DNA from: Porticoccaceae bacterium
GTDB lineage: Bacteria > Pseudomonadota > Gammaproteobacteria > Pseudomonadales > Porticoccaceae
Direction: 5' to 3'
Assembly (NCBI GenBank): GCA_029246925.1
Contig: JAQWMF010000022.1
Location: 1 to 37,465 of the forward strand
DNA: 37,465 bases
Below the pieces are notes generated by a model. The model was not told the DNA's origin, ran no database searches, and saw only the letters and a list, made by a program, of their open reading frames with translations. Shown one piece after another: positions 17,603 through 26,454 of the stretch (positions within the stretch are counted from its first letter, which is position 1; each line of letters opens with the position of its first letter). A program made the position numbers and the translations under genes.

Positions 17603-18502
17603 ATGGCCAAAATTGGTTTTATAGGGACTGGTATTATGGGATTGCCGATGGCGAAAAACTTGCAAAAGGCAGGCCATCATTTGTATTTTTCAGAACTACA
17701 TAAAGCAGTACCTGAGGAACTTTTAGGGAATAAAGGCACCTTACTTGATGACCCTAGAGAGGTTGCAAAAGCCACAGATTTTATTATTACTATGGTACCT
17801 AACACCCCTGATGTGGAAAAAGTACTGTTTGATGAAACTGGGGTAGCTAATGGACTATCTAAGGGAAAAACAGTGATTGATATGAGCTCAATATCGCCGA
17901 CGGCAACCAAGAAGTTTGCCAAGCGTATCAATATAAAGGAGTGTGATTACTTAGATGCCCCAGTATCTGGTGGTGAGGTGGGTGCAAAATCGGCTGCCTT
18001 AACTATTATGGTCGGTGGTCCACAGGATGCTTTTAATCGGGCAATGCCTCTGTTTGAAGCCATGGGTAAAAATATTACTCGTGTTGGTGAAAATGGCGAT
18101 GGCCAGACCTGCAAGGTTGCCAATCAGATTATCGTAGCGCTCAATATCGAAGCTGTATCCGAGGCACTAGTGTTTGCCTCTAAGGCTGGCGCAGACCCCG
18201 GTAAAGTACGTGAAGCGCTAATGGGAGGCTTTGCCGCTTCCAAAATTCTCGAGGTTCATGGAAAAAGAATGTTGGATCGTACCTTTGATCCTGGCTTTAG
18301 AATTTGCTTACATCAGAAAGATTTGAATTTAGCTTTAACGACTGGGCGCGAAATCAATGCTGCACTGCCTAATACAGCAACAGCACAGGAGTTATTTACC
18401 TGCTGTGCTGCCCGTGGTCTTCAAGACTCGGATCACTCTGCTATGGTACAAGCGCTAGAAGGCATGGCTAATCATCAACTAGTAGCAGACGAAACCCCCT
18501 GA
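17603..18502 (+). CDS. glxR: Tartronate semialdehyde reductase (2-hydroxy-3-oxopropionate reductase)
   Basis: NAD(P)H-dependent reduction of tartronate semialdehyde to D-glycerate, the last step of this pathway. Its 299 residues belong to the beta-hydroxyacid dehydrogenase family: Rossmann motif GFIGTGIMGLPMAKNL (5-20), substrate motif DAPVSGGEVGA (118-128) and catalytic K171 in KVANQIIVALN. A TTG two codons upstream (17597) is possible, but ATG at 17603 has AGGAG at ideal distance (7 nt). It lies 42 bp after hyi and is followed by a strong terminator. No glycerate kinase is present, so glycerate must be phosphorylated by an enzyme encoded elsewhere. It could equally be named garR. Confidence 0.93.
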   Translation: MAKIGFIGTGIMGLPMAKNLQKAGHHLYFSELHKAVPEELLGNKGTLLDDPREVAKATDFIITMVPNTPDVEKVLFDETGVANGLSKGKTVIDMSSISPTATKKFAKRINIKECDYLDAPVSGGEVGAKSAALTIMVGGPQDAFNRAMPLFEAMGKNITRVGENGDGQTCKVANQIIVALNIEAVSEALVFASKAGADPGKVREALMGGFAASKILEVHGKRMLDRTFDPGFRICLHQKDLNLALTTGREINAALPNTATAQELFTCCAARGLQDSDHSAMVQALEGMANHQLVADETP

Positions 18503-18524
18503 TCTTTTGCACATCCACTATTTT

Positions 18525-18557
18525 AAAGCCCTCTAAAACCATTAGAGGGCTTTTTTT
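18525..18557 (+). terminator. Rho-independent terminator of the purine operon
   Basis: Perfect 12-bp stem AAAGCCCTCTAA / TTAGAGGGCTTT around the 5-nt loop AACCA, followed by a run of T (18551-18557). It lies 22 bp after the glxR stop and ends the rightward purine transcript. Confidence 0.93.
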
Positions 18558-18627
18558 ATAGGTATTATTTTGCTTGGCTGTAGCGCCATAGTTTATGCTT
18601 TCATCTGAATTGTTGGAGAAATTTTTT

Positions 18628-18963
18628 ATGGAACTACTTTTTTCTTATGGCACCTTACAGCTGGAAAATGTTCAGCTGGCAAATTTTGGACGCAAATTAG
18701 TTGGCTTTAAGGATAGCTTACCTCTTTATTCGGTTGGACAGCTACGTATTACTGATCAACGAGTGCTTCGGGAGAGTGGTAAGGAGTTCCACCCTATTCT
18801 TCAATACACAGGAACGCCTAGCGATGAGGTAACTGGCACTGTATTTGAATTATCTAGCGAAGAGATTGCCCGAGCGGATGATTATGAGGTGGATGATTAT
18901 CAAAGGATAAGAGCAACGCTAAAATCGGGTCGCAGTTGCTGGATCTATGCTGCCGCTGATTAA
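18628..18963 (+). CDS. Gamma-glutamylcyclotransferase-like (AIG2 family) protein
   Basis: Small cytoplasmic protein of 111 residues. It opens with MELLFSYGTL, the Y-G-x-L loop that defines the GGCT/AIG2 fold, and has an acidic residue in ADDYEVDDYQRI at the expected place of the catalytic glutamate. Members cyclise gamma-glutamyl amines, but for stand-alone bacterial copies the substrate is usually unknown. An in-frame start at 18595 exists; ATG at 18628 is chosen because GGAGAA (18615-18620) precedes it by 7 nt and because YGTL is N-terminal in the family. It is a monocistronic gene between the purine terminator and the convergent DUF2288 gene. Confidence 0.8.
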   Translation: MELLFSYGTLQLENVQLANFGRKLVGFKDSLPLYSVGQLRITDQRVLRESGKEFHPILQYTGTPSDEVTGTVFELSSEEIARADDYEVDDYQRIRATLKSGRSCWIYAAAD

Positions 18964-18983
18964 TAAGCTTAGACTCGTAGATT

Positions 18984-19295
18984 TTAACTGGATTTTGTTT
19001 CTTGAACTAAAACAAAAGGCGGAATTACTAGCGCCCAAACAGCGGTATTTTGGTCATACCAACGCTGCGCCTGACTATCGGTTACCTCTGTTACTAATTC
19101 TTCGGCAAGCCATTGTTTAATTTGGGCGGTATCGTCTTGATGTAGCGCAATTGCGACTTTAATCAAATCAAAACCGGCGGCTACAGCAATAACACTGCCG
19201 GATGCATAGTGCTTTTGCAGTTGCTGCCATTCTATTTTTGCAGTTTCACCATTTAGGCGCGCGATTAACTCACTGGTATCTTCTGAAGTGGGCAT
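18984..19295 (-). CDS. DUF2288 family protein
   Basis: Small soluble protein of unknown function, 103 residues from ATG at 19295, or 109 from a GTG at 19313 that would overlap hisH by 11 bp. Recognisable DUF2288 pattern: LIARLNGETAKIEWQQLQKHYASGSVI followed by DLIKVAIALHQDD and WLAEELVTEVTDSQAQRW. It is last in the leftward hisB-hisH transcript. GGTGGAG before ATG 19295 sits rather far off (12 nt), so the start is uncertain. Confidence 0.75.
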   Translation of the reverse strand: MPTSEDTSELIARLNGETAKIEWQQLQKHYASGSVIAVAAGFDLIKVAIALHQDDTAQIKQWLAEELVTEVTDSQAQRWYDQNTAVWALVIPPFVLVQETKSS

Positions 19296-19302
19296 TTTGG
19301 TC

Positions 19303-19959
19303 TTAGACTCCACCCTGCCATTGGCAGAAATTACTTAATAACTGTAACCCTGCATCAGCACTTTTTTCTGGGTGGAATTGCACCGCAAATAGATTGCCCT
19401 GCTGGACAGATGCGGCAAATTGTTTGCCATAATCACAGGTGGCAAATACATTGGGATTGTTAACGGCTTCAACATAGTAGCTATGCACAAAATAGAAACG
19501 ACTATCTTGCTGAATATTGTGCCAAAGAGGATGGTCTTGGGACTGATTGACATTGTTCCAGCCCATATGGGGAACTTTAAGCTTGTTGCCCTGTTGATCT
19601 GTTAGGCTTTCACCAAAGTATTTAACCTGCCCTGGCATTATTTTGAGGCAGTCGATACCACCATTTTCTTCACTGCTTTCCATTAGCGCTTGCATGCCCA
19701 CGCAGATAGCTAATACAGGTTTGCTTTGGATGGCTTTTTTCACGACCTGACCAATATTAAGACGCTGTATTTCATGCATACAGTCGCGAATGGCACCCAC
19801 ACCCGGAAATACCACTCGATCGGCATTTTCTACCACCTTTGGATCGGATGTGACTGTCACCAAAGCACTGGGAGCCACATGCTCAAGTGCTTTGGCTACG
19901 GAATGAAGATTACCCATTCCATAATCAATAACGGCAATATGATCGCGAAAATCACTCAT
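19303..19959 (-). CDS. hisH: Imidazole glycerol phosphate synthase, glutaminase subunit
   Basis: Class I glutamine amidotransferase of histidine synthesis: it releases ammonia from glutamine for HisF. It is 218 residues with the triad C86 (in [11 protein letters not shown]), H196 and E198 (in [10 protein letters not shown]), and the N-terminal [11 protein letters not shown] motif. hisB lies 21 bp upstream on the same strand. The usual next genes hisA and hisF are not here; a DUF2288 gene follows instead. Confidence 0.95.
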   Translation of the reverse strand: MSDFRDHIAVIDYGMGNLHSVAKALEHVAPSALVTVTSDPKVVENADRVVFPGVGAIRDCMHEIQRLNIGQVVKKAIQSKPVLAICVGMQALMESSEENGGIDCLKIMPGQVKYFGESLTDQQGNKLKVPHMGWNNVNQSQDHPLWHNIQQDSRFYFVHSYYVEAVNNPNVFATCDYGKQFAASVQQGNLFAVQFHPEKSADAGLQLLSNFCQWQGGV

Positions 19960-19980
19960 AGTTGTACTATCGCTGTAGGT

Positions 19981-20574
19981 TTACAGTGTGCCCTTAGTGG
20001 AGGGCATAACACCGGACATGCGGGGATCTTCGCTGACTGCGACACGCAATGCACGACCAAAGGCTTTGAATATGGTTTCCACTTGATGGTGGGCGTTTGC
20101 GCCACGCAAATTATCTATATGCAGGGAAACAAGACCGTGGTTGACAAAACCTTGGAAGAATTCTGAAGTGAGATCAACATCGAAGGTGCCTACATGACTG
20201 CGAACAAAATCAACGTTCATAATCAACCCTGGACGACCTGAAAAATCCATAACCACACGAGACAGGGCTTCATCCAATGGCACATAGGCATGACCATAGC
20301 GAGTTAGACCCTTTTTATCGCCAACCGCTTTGGCAATTGCCATACCTAGAGTAATACCAATATCTTCAACCGTGTGATGATCATCAATTTCAGTATCGCC
20401 AGTAGCCTTGATATCAAGATCTACTAGCCCGTGGCGGGCAATCTGATCGAGCATATGATTCAAGAAAGGAACTGGTGTAACTAGGTTAGCTTTTCCGGTG
20501 CCATCAAGATTCACACTGATAGTAATCTGTGATTCTAACGTGTTGCGCGTAACTGTTGCCGTACGCTCGGTCAT
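19981..20574 (-). CDS. hisB: Imidazoleglycerol-phosphate dehydratase
   Basis: Manganese enzyme of histidine synthesis that dehydrates imidazole glycerol phosphate to imidazole acetol phosphate. It is 197 residues from ATG at 20574, with GGAG 6 nt before it; the longer frame begins at a TTG (20586) inside that ribosome site and is unlikely. Metal-binding duplicated motifs: [22 protein letters not shown] and near the end [19 protein letters not shown]. This is the single-domain form without the phosphatase domain fused in enterobacterial HisB. Its start is divergent from the gene at 20705. Confidence 0.95.
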   Translation of the reverse strand: MTERTATVTRNTLESQITISVNLDGTGKANLVTPVPFLNHMLDQIARHGLVDLDIKATGDTEIDDHHTVEDIGITLGMAIAKAVGDKKGLTRYGHAYVPLDEALSRVVMDFSGRPGLIMNVDFVRSHVGTFDVDLTSEFFQGFVNHGLVSLHIDNLRGANAHHQVETIFKAFGRALRVAVSEDPRMSGVMPSTKGTL

Positions 20575-20704
20575 GGGGTTCTCCAAGTCAGAACATTTAA
20601 GCCGATATTATAAGCGCAAACCGATGGGTTTTTACAGCTTACTGAATGATATAAACTGGTTAACATGTATTAATAATTGTTCAATATCGTTTATAATCAC
20701 AAAA

Positions 20705-20974
20705 ATGAGAATTACCAAAACAACAGTTGCTATTTTACTTAGTCTTTTATTAGGGCTAAGTACTACTGTTTCTGCCGCTCACAGCCATGATGGCCATCAT
20801 GTAAGTGACTGTGTATTTGCTGTTGTTCAATCCTCTGAGACATCACTGGCTCAGGAAAACTCCGTTATTTCTCTGCCAATCTGCAACCAAAAGCAGTCCA
20901 TTGCGGTTATTGGTGCGCAGATCGCGCAACAAAACACAGGCTTTTTTGCCAGAGCACCCCCTTCTAGCCTTTAA
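20705..20974 (+). CDS. Small secreted His-containing protein, possible periplasmic metal chaperone
   Basis: 89 residues: a signal peptide (MRITKTTVAILLSLLLGLS to about residue 24), then a short mature part opening AHSHDGHHVSDC, with four His and one Cys, a second Cys in LPICNQ, and a tail FFARAPPSSL. Short proteins of this look often precede outer-membrane metal receptors and are annotated as zinc chaperones; that role is inference here. TATAAT at 20692-20697 puts transcription start almost on the ATG and no ribosome site is visible, so the mRNA may be leaderless. The frame is open upstream to 20498, but the signal peptide fixes the start. A TonB receptor follows after 76 bp. Confidence 0.65.
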   Translation: MRITKTTVAILLSLLLGLSTTVSAAHSHDGHHVSDCVFAVVQSSETSLAQENSVISLPICNQKQSIAVIGAQIAQQNTGFFARAPPSSL

Positions 20975-21050
20975 AATTTCAACACATTTTTACGTTTTAT
21001 GCGTACTGTTTATTCAGTGGGCTTCGTTGTTTATTTTAGAGACACTAATT

Positions 21051-23219
21051 ATGAAAAAACTAATGTATATTGGGCTATCTGTTATAGCCTGTTCCGCTAT
21101 TGCTAACATCAGTATGGCGAATGAACTTGAAGAAGTGATTGTTACTTCTTCACTTATTGATGCTTCGGCAAATGAAATCTCAAATCCACTGCATATTGTT
21201 AATGGTGAATCCATTAGCCGCGATGCAGCCCAAAGCATCGGCAGTCTAATTGATGGGCTGGCGGGTGTTTCATCCAGTGATTTTGGTGCCGCTGTGGGTC
21301 AACCTGTTATTAGAGGATTAAGTGGAAGTCGAGTCAAAGTACTTAACAATGGCAAGGTAGTACGAGATATATCTTCACTGGGGCCAGATCATTCCAATGA
21401 AATTGATCTGGGGCACCTAGAGCAAATTGAAATTGTTCGAGGACCTTCCTCTTTGCTTTACGCCAATGGTGCTATCGGCGGTATTGTTAATATCGTTGAT
21501 AATACAATCGCTAAGCAAGATATTGAATCCTTTAAATTCAATGTGGGCGCTGGCTATGAAGATGGCAACAGCGGTAAAACTGGCAATGCGAGCTTTGCTG
21601 AAAATATTGGTGGCATTAATGTTTCATCAAGTGTTCAGTATTCCAATTTGGGTAACTATGCTATTCCAGAGGGTGCTGTGACTGAGGAGCATGAGGGAGA
21701 GGAGCATGAGGGAGAGGAGCATGACCATGATGCCAATACCCTTGAAAACTCTGATTTTGCCAAAACTGGATTTAAACTGGGTTTATCTAAGGTAGAAGAC
21801 TGGGGTTATGTAGGCTTATCTTATGCGGATTCTAGCTCAACCTATGGTATTCCATTTCATGGTGAACACCACGATCATTGTGAAGAGCATCCAGATGACT
21901 GTGAAGTTCCAGTAGGTGGTGGCGACCCTGTACTTAAAGAGGGTATTGAAGAAGAGGAAGAGGAAGAGGAAGAAAGAATATTTAGCACAACAGATTCAAA
22001 AACTGTGAATTTTGAAGGTAGCTATAATTTCAATAGTAGCTTTGTTAATAGTGCTGAATATTATATTCGCGATACTGAGTATGTTCTTGCTGAGCAGCAT
22101 GCAGAAGAAGAACATCCAGAAGAGGAAGAGGAGCACGATGAGGGCACTGTCTTTCGAAATGATTCTCTAGAGTTGGGGCTTAATCTTGATATTGGCAATG
22201 ACCAAAAAATTGCCTTTAACGTTAGCGAAGAAGAGTTCTCTATTGACGGCAAAGAAAAGTTCCTTGAACTTACTGTATCTGATGAGCTGATGTTAGGCTA
22301 TTTCTTAAGTCACGATCTATCGTTTGCACATTTTGATTTTGGTATTAGACATGATCAGATCGAACGAAAATCTGTTGCGGGAAACTATGATGATAATCTT
22401 ACTAGCTTCTCGACAGCGCTAAGTCGTGAATTATCTGATAATTTAAATGTTAACTTTGGCGTTTCGTCCGTGCAAAAAGCCCCTTCGGCAATGGAACTTT
22501 TTGTCAACGGGCCTCATTTGGCAACTCAGCGATTCGAGAAAGGCAATGCGACTTTAAGCCCTGAAAAGGCTAATAATATTGATCTATCTTTTAATACGGC
22601 TATTGCCGGTTTCGACGCTAATTTGAGCCTATACAAAAATAGTATTTCTAACTACATATACCAATACGATACTGAAGATAAAGATGAAGAGACAGGTCTT
22701 GTTATATCTGAATATCGTCAACAGGATGCAATTTTTAAAGGCTATGAATTAGAGATTTCTCGATCAATAGCGCTTAAGAATGGTAACCTTGCTGTATCTC
22801 TTGCTCGAGATTATGTAGATGCACAATTTAAACAGGGTGGCTATATACCTCGATCGGTACCTGCTCGAAATATTCTTAATTTAAACTACAAAGCCAACAA
22901 TGGTTTGGATTTGTTAGTGTCAATTAAAGATGTTCAAAAGCAATCAAAAGTTGCCGCTGATGAAGACGATCATGAAGATGATACTGGAACTGAAAATGAT
23001 GATCCCCATGATCATGGGGAAACACCAACGGATGGCTTCCAATGGGTAAATCTTTCTTTATCAAAAGAAATTAAAACCAGTGATACTGAAGTATTAAAAG
23101 TTTCATTCTTTGCTAAAAACCTATTGAACAAAGTAGCTAGAAACCATAGCTCTTTTGTGAAAGAGGAAGTGCCACTTCCAGGAAGAAATATTGGTATAAA
23201 GGCTAACTACAGCTTTTAA
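21051..23219 (+). CDS. TonB-dependent outer-membrane receptor, ZnuD-like (probable zinc uptake)
   Basis: 722 residues. Signal peptide 1-23, TonB-box-like EEVIVTSS (27-34), plug domain (about 40-150, including QPVIRGLSGSRVKVLNNG and IEIVRGPSSLLYANGAIGGIVNIV) and a beta barrel ending in the terminal aromatic residue of NYSF. Long extracellular loops are packed with His and acid: 212-228, 270-284 (with two Cys), a Glu run at 300-308, 349-364 and 637-657. Such loops are known from the zinc receptor ZnuD, so zinc or a similar metal is the likely cargo. The frame extends to 20805 but ATG 21051 gives the signal peptide. No clean Zur or Fur box was found upstream. Confidence 0.85.
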   Translation: MKKLMYIGLSVIACSAIANISMANELEEVIVTSSLIDASANEISNPLHIVNGESISRDAAQSIGSLIDGLAGVSSSDFGAAVGQPVIRGLSGSRVKVLNNGKVVRDISSLGPDHSNEIDLGHLEQIEIVRGPSSLLYANGAIGGIVNIVDNTIAKQDIESFKFNVGAGYEDGNSGKTGNASFAENIGGINVSSSVQYSNLGNYAIPEGAVTEEHEGEEHEGEEHDHDANTLENSDFAKTGFKLGLSKVEDWGYVGLSYADSSSTYGIPFHGEHHDHCEEHPDDCEVPVGGGDPVLKEGIEEEEEEEEERIFSTTDSKTVNFEGSYNFNSSFVNSAEYYIRDTEYVLAEQHAEEEHPEEEEEHDEGTVFRNDSLELGLNLDIGNDQKIAFNVSEEEFSIDGKEKFLELTVSDELMLGYFLSHDLSFAHFDFGIRHDQIERKSVAGNYDDNLTSFSTALSRELSDNLNVNFGVSSVQKAPSAMELFVNGPHLATQRFEKGNATLSPEKANNIDLSFNTAIAGFDANLSLYKNSISNYIYQYDTEDKDEETGLVISEYRQQDAIFKGYELEISRSIALKNGNLAVSLARDYVDAQFKQGGYIPRSVPARNILNLNYKANNGLDLLVSIKDVQKQSKVAADEDDHEDDTGTENDDPHDHGETPTDGFQWVNLSLSKEIKTSDTEVLKVSFFAKNLLNKVARNHSSFVKEEVPLPGRNIGIKANYSF
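21684..21728 (+). repeat. 15-bp tandem repeat in the TonB receptor gene
   Basis: GAGGAGCATGAGGGA occurs twice in tandem (21684-21698, 21699-21713), then a diverged third unit to 21728. It encodes E-E-H-E-G repeats in an extracellular His/acid loop. Unit length is a multiple of three, so copy changes would lengthen or shorten the metal-binding loop in frame. Confidence 0.85.
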
Positions 23220-23242
23220 TATAAATATGTAACAAAACTAAG

Positions 23243-23283
23243 GCTTAAAACGATGTGATTAGGGACTATCCATCGTTTTAAGC
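23243..23283. repeat. Inverted repeat between TonB receptor and AsmA genes
   Basis: Arms GCTTAAAACGATG and CATCGTTTTAAGC (13 bp, perfect) around a 15-nt loop. It may end the receptor transcript, but no T run follows on the plus strand, so it is not called as a classic terminator. Confidence 0.6.
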
Positions 23284-23340
23284 ACTAGCAGTTTAAGGTA
23301 GAATATTATTTGTAAGTAAAGGCATACTACAGGTAATGAT

Positions 23341-25074
23341 TTGAATACATTCTTAAAACGGCTGATGATCGGCCTGCTCTCCTTCATCCTATTAATCGCT
23401 TTAGGTATTTTTGTTGTTACCTTTGTTATCGACCCCAATCGATTTAAGTCCGATATTGAGTCAATTGCTACGAATGCAGGGGTTGAGCTTAGCATTGATG
23501 GCGATTTAGCATGGCAGCTTTTCCCTCTTGGTATAAGCATTGAAAAGGTCAATTTTGTTCTTAGCGATCAATCAATGGCTGGTAGTGCAGATCAACTTAG
23601 TCTTGGTGTAGATATTTCAACATTATTTTCCTTGCTGAGTCAGCGCACTCAATTTCCATTGAATCAGTTTTTAATAGCCAATGGTCGAGTGCTTTATGCC
23701 TTACCTAATAGCTTACCTGTGCAGTTTAGTCAGATTAACATATCAATTAATGATCTGAATTCTACTGGCAAAAAATTCCCAATATCACTGAGCTTAGTCA
23801 CCCCTAAAGGCATCAAAGTATCACTGGACTCCGAGATTGGTATAAAATTTTCTGATCAAAAAATGACAGATTTATCCATCGCTGACCTACAGTTAAATGT
23901 TAATAAATTATCTATTAACGGTTACTTTGACGCATCAAATAATCTGACTAAGATGCAGGGTCAAATTAACTCTGAGGCTTTTGATCTTATCCAGCAATTC
24001 AAATTAGCCAAACGATTTGTGCCCGATTTGATAGTGCCGAAAATGGCCGATGCAAATGCATTAAAAAACATTTCTTTTGATAGTTTTTTTGATATTGAAG
24101 TTGACGGTTTATCTAAGATTCAAACGACTCTTTTAATCGATGGCCAAGCAATTGATATTGATGTGGATATAGATCAACCACAGTATAAGCTCAATACGGT
24201 GGTTTCTGGAAAAACACTGAATTTGAATGCCTATCAAACTAAAGCAACGAGCAACTCGAACAATTCAATACTACTTGCGCCCCTAGCTATTCCAATGGCT
24301 GTCTGGCATGGACAAAGCCAATTTGAGTTGAATTTTATGGGCATTGAATTGGGTGATATCAAGTTATCTAATCTCTATGCCAATCTATTTGGCAATCAAA
24401 ATATCTTCAGATTGACCTCGCTTAATGGCGATATTTTTGACGGCCATTTAAACGCAACGGCATCTCTAAATTTACAGGGCGCAATACCAACATTCTCCTT
24501 TAAATCATCAATAAGAAATATTGATTTAAGCGCTGCTACAGAATCTATGGACAGGGTGAATATTGGCGGAAGATTCAACCTTGAAACTGATTTCAAAGGC
24601 TCTGGAGACACTGCTGAATCAATTCTTCAGTCTCTTGACGGCAGCGGCAGTATTACCATTGATGAGCCGACCTATAAAGGTATCAATCTCGAACAGACAC
24701 TGTGTAACGCTGCGGCAATTTTTGGCGGCAAACCAATCCCTAAAACAACTTGGCCAGAACATACTGCGCTAGATGATTTAACGGGAAAGTTGCGCTTTAA
24801 AAAAAATCGTTTATTAATTAGCGAATATCAAACCAAATTGGCTAACATTGATATCTATGGCAATGCCAAATTGAACTTGTCGACATTGCGATATGAACTT
24901 AATACAACGGCATTGGCAGCCCAATCAAGGAGTAGCGCCAATGGTTGCAAAATTAATCCAATGATTGTGAAACGCAAGATACCTTTCAGATGCAAAGGGG
25001 CATTGGGCGATAAATTTAAATGTAAACCAGATAATAATCTAATTCAGACGTTACTTTTATCACCCAAGCTTTAG
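23341..25074 (+). CDS. AsmA family protein
   Basis: Inner-membrane protein of 577 residues with one N-terminal helix (about 8-30) and a large periplasmic part. The start FLKRLMIGLLSFILLIALG, then DPNRFKSDIESIATNAGVELSIDGDLAWQLFPLGISI, is the AsmA N-terminal pattern; the C-terminal AsmA_2 part has LDGSGSITIDEPTYKGINLEQTLCNAAAIFGG. AsmA-like proteins help move phospholipid toward, or organise, the outer membrane. The start is TTG at 23341 with AGG about 8 nt before; an ATG at 23365 would cut into the membrane helix. mutY begins 7 bp after the stop. Confidence 0.87.
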   Translation: MNTFLKRLMIGLLSFILLIALGIFVVTFVIDPNRFKSDIESIATNAGVELSIDGDLAWQLFPLGISIEKVNFVLSDQSMAGSADQLSLGVDISTLFSLLSQRTQFPLNQFLIANGRVLYALPNSLPVQFSQINISINDLNSTGKKFPISLSLVTPKGIKVSLDSEIGIKFSDQKMTDLSIADLQLNVNKLSINGYFDASNNLTKMQGQINSEAFDLIQQFKLAKRFVPDLIVPKMADANALKNISFDSFFDIEVDGLSKIQTTLLIDGQAIDIDVDIDQPQYKLNTVVSGKTLNLNAYQTKATSNSNNSILLAPLAIPMAVWHGQSQFELNFMGIELGDIKLSNLYANLFGNQNIFRLTSLNGDIFDGHLNATASLNLQGAIPTFSFKSSIRNIDLSAATESMDRVNIGGRFNLETDFKGSGDTAESILQSLDGSGSITIDEPTYKGINLEQTLCNAAAIFGGKPIPKTTWPEHTALDDLTGKLRFKKNRLLISEYQTKLANIDIYGNAKLNLSTLRYELNTTALAAQSRSSANGCKINPMIVKRKIPFRCKGALGDKFKCKPDNNLIQTLLLSPKL

Positions 25075-25081
25075 CATTGCT

Positions 25082-26119
25082 ATGAAACCGCGAGATTTTC
25101 AGCAAGCAGTTTTAGATTGGTATAAGCATCAGGGACGCACTGACTTGCCTTGGCAAAACCCTATAACGCCCTATCGAGTTTGGGTATCTGAAATTATGCT
25201 TCAGCAAACTCAAGTATCTACAGTTATCCCCTATTTCGAACGCTTTCTGACAAGCTTTCCACACATTGAGGTTCTAGCAAAGGCGAGTATTGATAATGTG
25301 CTTCATCACTGGACTGGCCTTGGCTACTACGCACGTGCACGCAACCTGCATAAAACCGCTCAGCTAGTTGCATTTGAAATGAACCAACAGTTTCCAGATA
25401 CGGTTGAAGAATTAAGTGCACTACCCGGTATTGGACGTTCTACTGCCGGTGCTATTCGCTCTATAGGCTTTAACAAACCCGCCGCTATATTGGATGGTAA
25501 TGTTAAACGTGTACTGGCACGATTTGCTGCAGTCGATGGTTGGCCGGGAAAAACTGCGGTGCATAATCAGCTATGGGATATCGCAGAACGTTATAATCCA
25601 GATCAACAAACTCAACAATATACGCAAGCCATGATGGACCTCGGCGCTTTACTTTGTACAAAAAAATCACCTGATTGCAACCACTGCCCAATCGCAAGTA
25701 ACTGCAAGGCTTTAGCAGAGGGTAATCAAACACTGTATCCTGGCAAAAAACCCAAAAAGGCAATACCTATTCGGGAATCTATTTTTTTGATGCTACGCAA
25801 TTCTAGGGGCGATATATTGCTACAAAAAAATCCACCCGCTGGGTTATGGGGTGGACTTTGGGTTTTACCACAGATTCAGCAATACTCAGAACTCAAAATT
25901 ACCTGCCAGACATTAGGACTAACCATAAAATCTGAATCTTATTTAGAACAGCAACGTCACACTTTTAGTCACTTTCATTTAGACTATCAACCATTACAGG
26001 TCAGGGTTGAAGAAACTTGTAACATTATTAGCGAAAATAGTGACTGGGTCTGGTATAACGCACAAAATCCTCTATCATTGGGGATGCCTGCGCCCATTAA
26101 GGCGCTTTTAAACACTTAA
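25082..26119 (+). CDS. mutY: Adenine DNA glycosylase MutY
   Basis: Removes adenine mispaired with 8-oxoguanine. 345 residues: glycosylase domain with catalytic E37 (SEIMLQQTQV), helix-hairpin-helix LPGIGRSTAGAI (114-125), catalytic D138 (AILDGNVKRV), a 4Fe-4S cluster with C192, C199, C202, C208, and a C-terminal Nudix-like 8-oxoG recognition domain (GLWGGLWVLPQ). yggX follows 12 bp later as in many gammaproteobacteria. Confidence 0.96.
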   Translation: MKPRDFQQAVLDWYKHQGRTDLPWQNPITPYRVWVSEIMLQQTQVSTVIPYFERFLTSFPHIEVLAKASIDNVLHHWTGLGYYARARNLHKTAQLVAFEMNQQFPDTVEELSALPGIGRSTAGAIRSIGFNKPAAILDGNVKRVLARFAAVDGWPGKTAVHNQLWDIAERYNPDQQTQQYTQAMMDLGALLCTKKSPDCNHCPIASNCKALAEGNQTLYPGKKPKKAIPIRESIFLMLRNSRGDILLQKNPPAGLWGGLWVLPQIQQYSELKITCQTLGLTIKSESYLEQQRHTFSHFHLDYQPLQVRVEETCNIISENSDWVWYNAQNPLSLGMPAPIKALLNT

Positions 26120-26131
26120 AAAGAGGTCTCT

Positions 26132-26404
26132 ATGGCTCGCATGGTACTTTGTAAAAAGCTTAAAAAAGAATTACCTGGCTTAGATATGCCACCATTTCCC
26201 GGTCCAAAGGGAGAGGAAATCTATAAAAATGTGTCCAAAGAAGCATGGCAAGAATGGATGGAGCATCAAACGACCTTAATCAATGAAATGCGTTTAAATA
26301 TGATGGACTTAACCGCTAGACATTACCTCGCAGAACAACGAGAAAAGTTCTTTGACGGTGAAGATGTGGATCAAGCAGAAGGATATGTTCCACCTAGCCA
26401 ATAA
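26132..26404 (+). CDS. yggX: Probable Fe(II)-trafficking / oxidative-damage protection protein
   Basis: 90 residues, the full family length. [35 protein letters not shown] with the single conserved Cys7, then [38 protein letters not shown], match YggX closely. It protects iron-sulfur proteins and limits free iron damage, which suits its pairing with the FeS glycosylase MutY. AGAGG lies before the ATG. Confidence 0.96.
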   Translation: MARMVLCKKLKKELPGLDMPPFPGPKGEEIYKNVSKEAWQEWMEHQTTLINEMRLNMMDLTARHYLAEQREKFFDGEDVDQAEGYVPPSQ

Positions 26405-26407
26405 TCC

Positions 26408-26436
26408 TTGACGAATGGCGCGGCAAACGGTTTAAT
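26408..26436 (+). promoter_or_regulatory. tRNA-Phe promoter
   Basis: TTGACG (26408-26413) and TTTAAT (26431-26436) with exactly 17 bp between them, followed by a GC-rich discriminator (acgcgacc), the type seen at stringently controlled stable-RNA promoters. The -35 lies just past the yggX stop. Confidence 0.75.
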
Positions 26437-26454
26437 ACGCGACCTCGCAGTAAT

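Noticed and set aside
19726-20166. 146-codon plus-strand frame
   Set aside because: Antisense to hisB and hisH, both clearly real genes; no family resemblance.
20640-20704. Zur or Fur box upstream of the secreted small protein
   Set aside because: The region is AT-rich but no stretch fits the usual palindromic consensus of either regulator.
23243-23283. 13-bp inverted repeat considered as a terminator of the TonB receptor gene
   Set aside because: No T run follows and the loop is 15 nt, so it is listed only as an inverted repeat.
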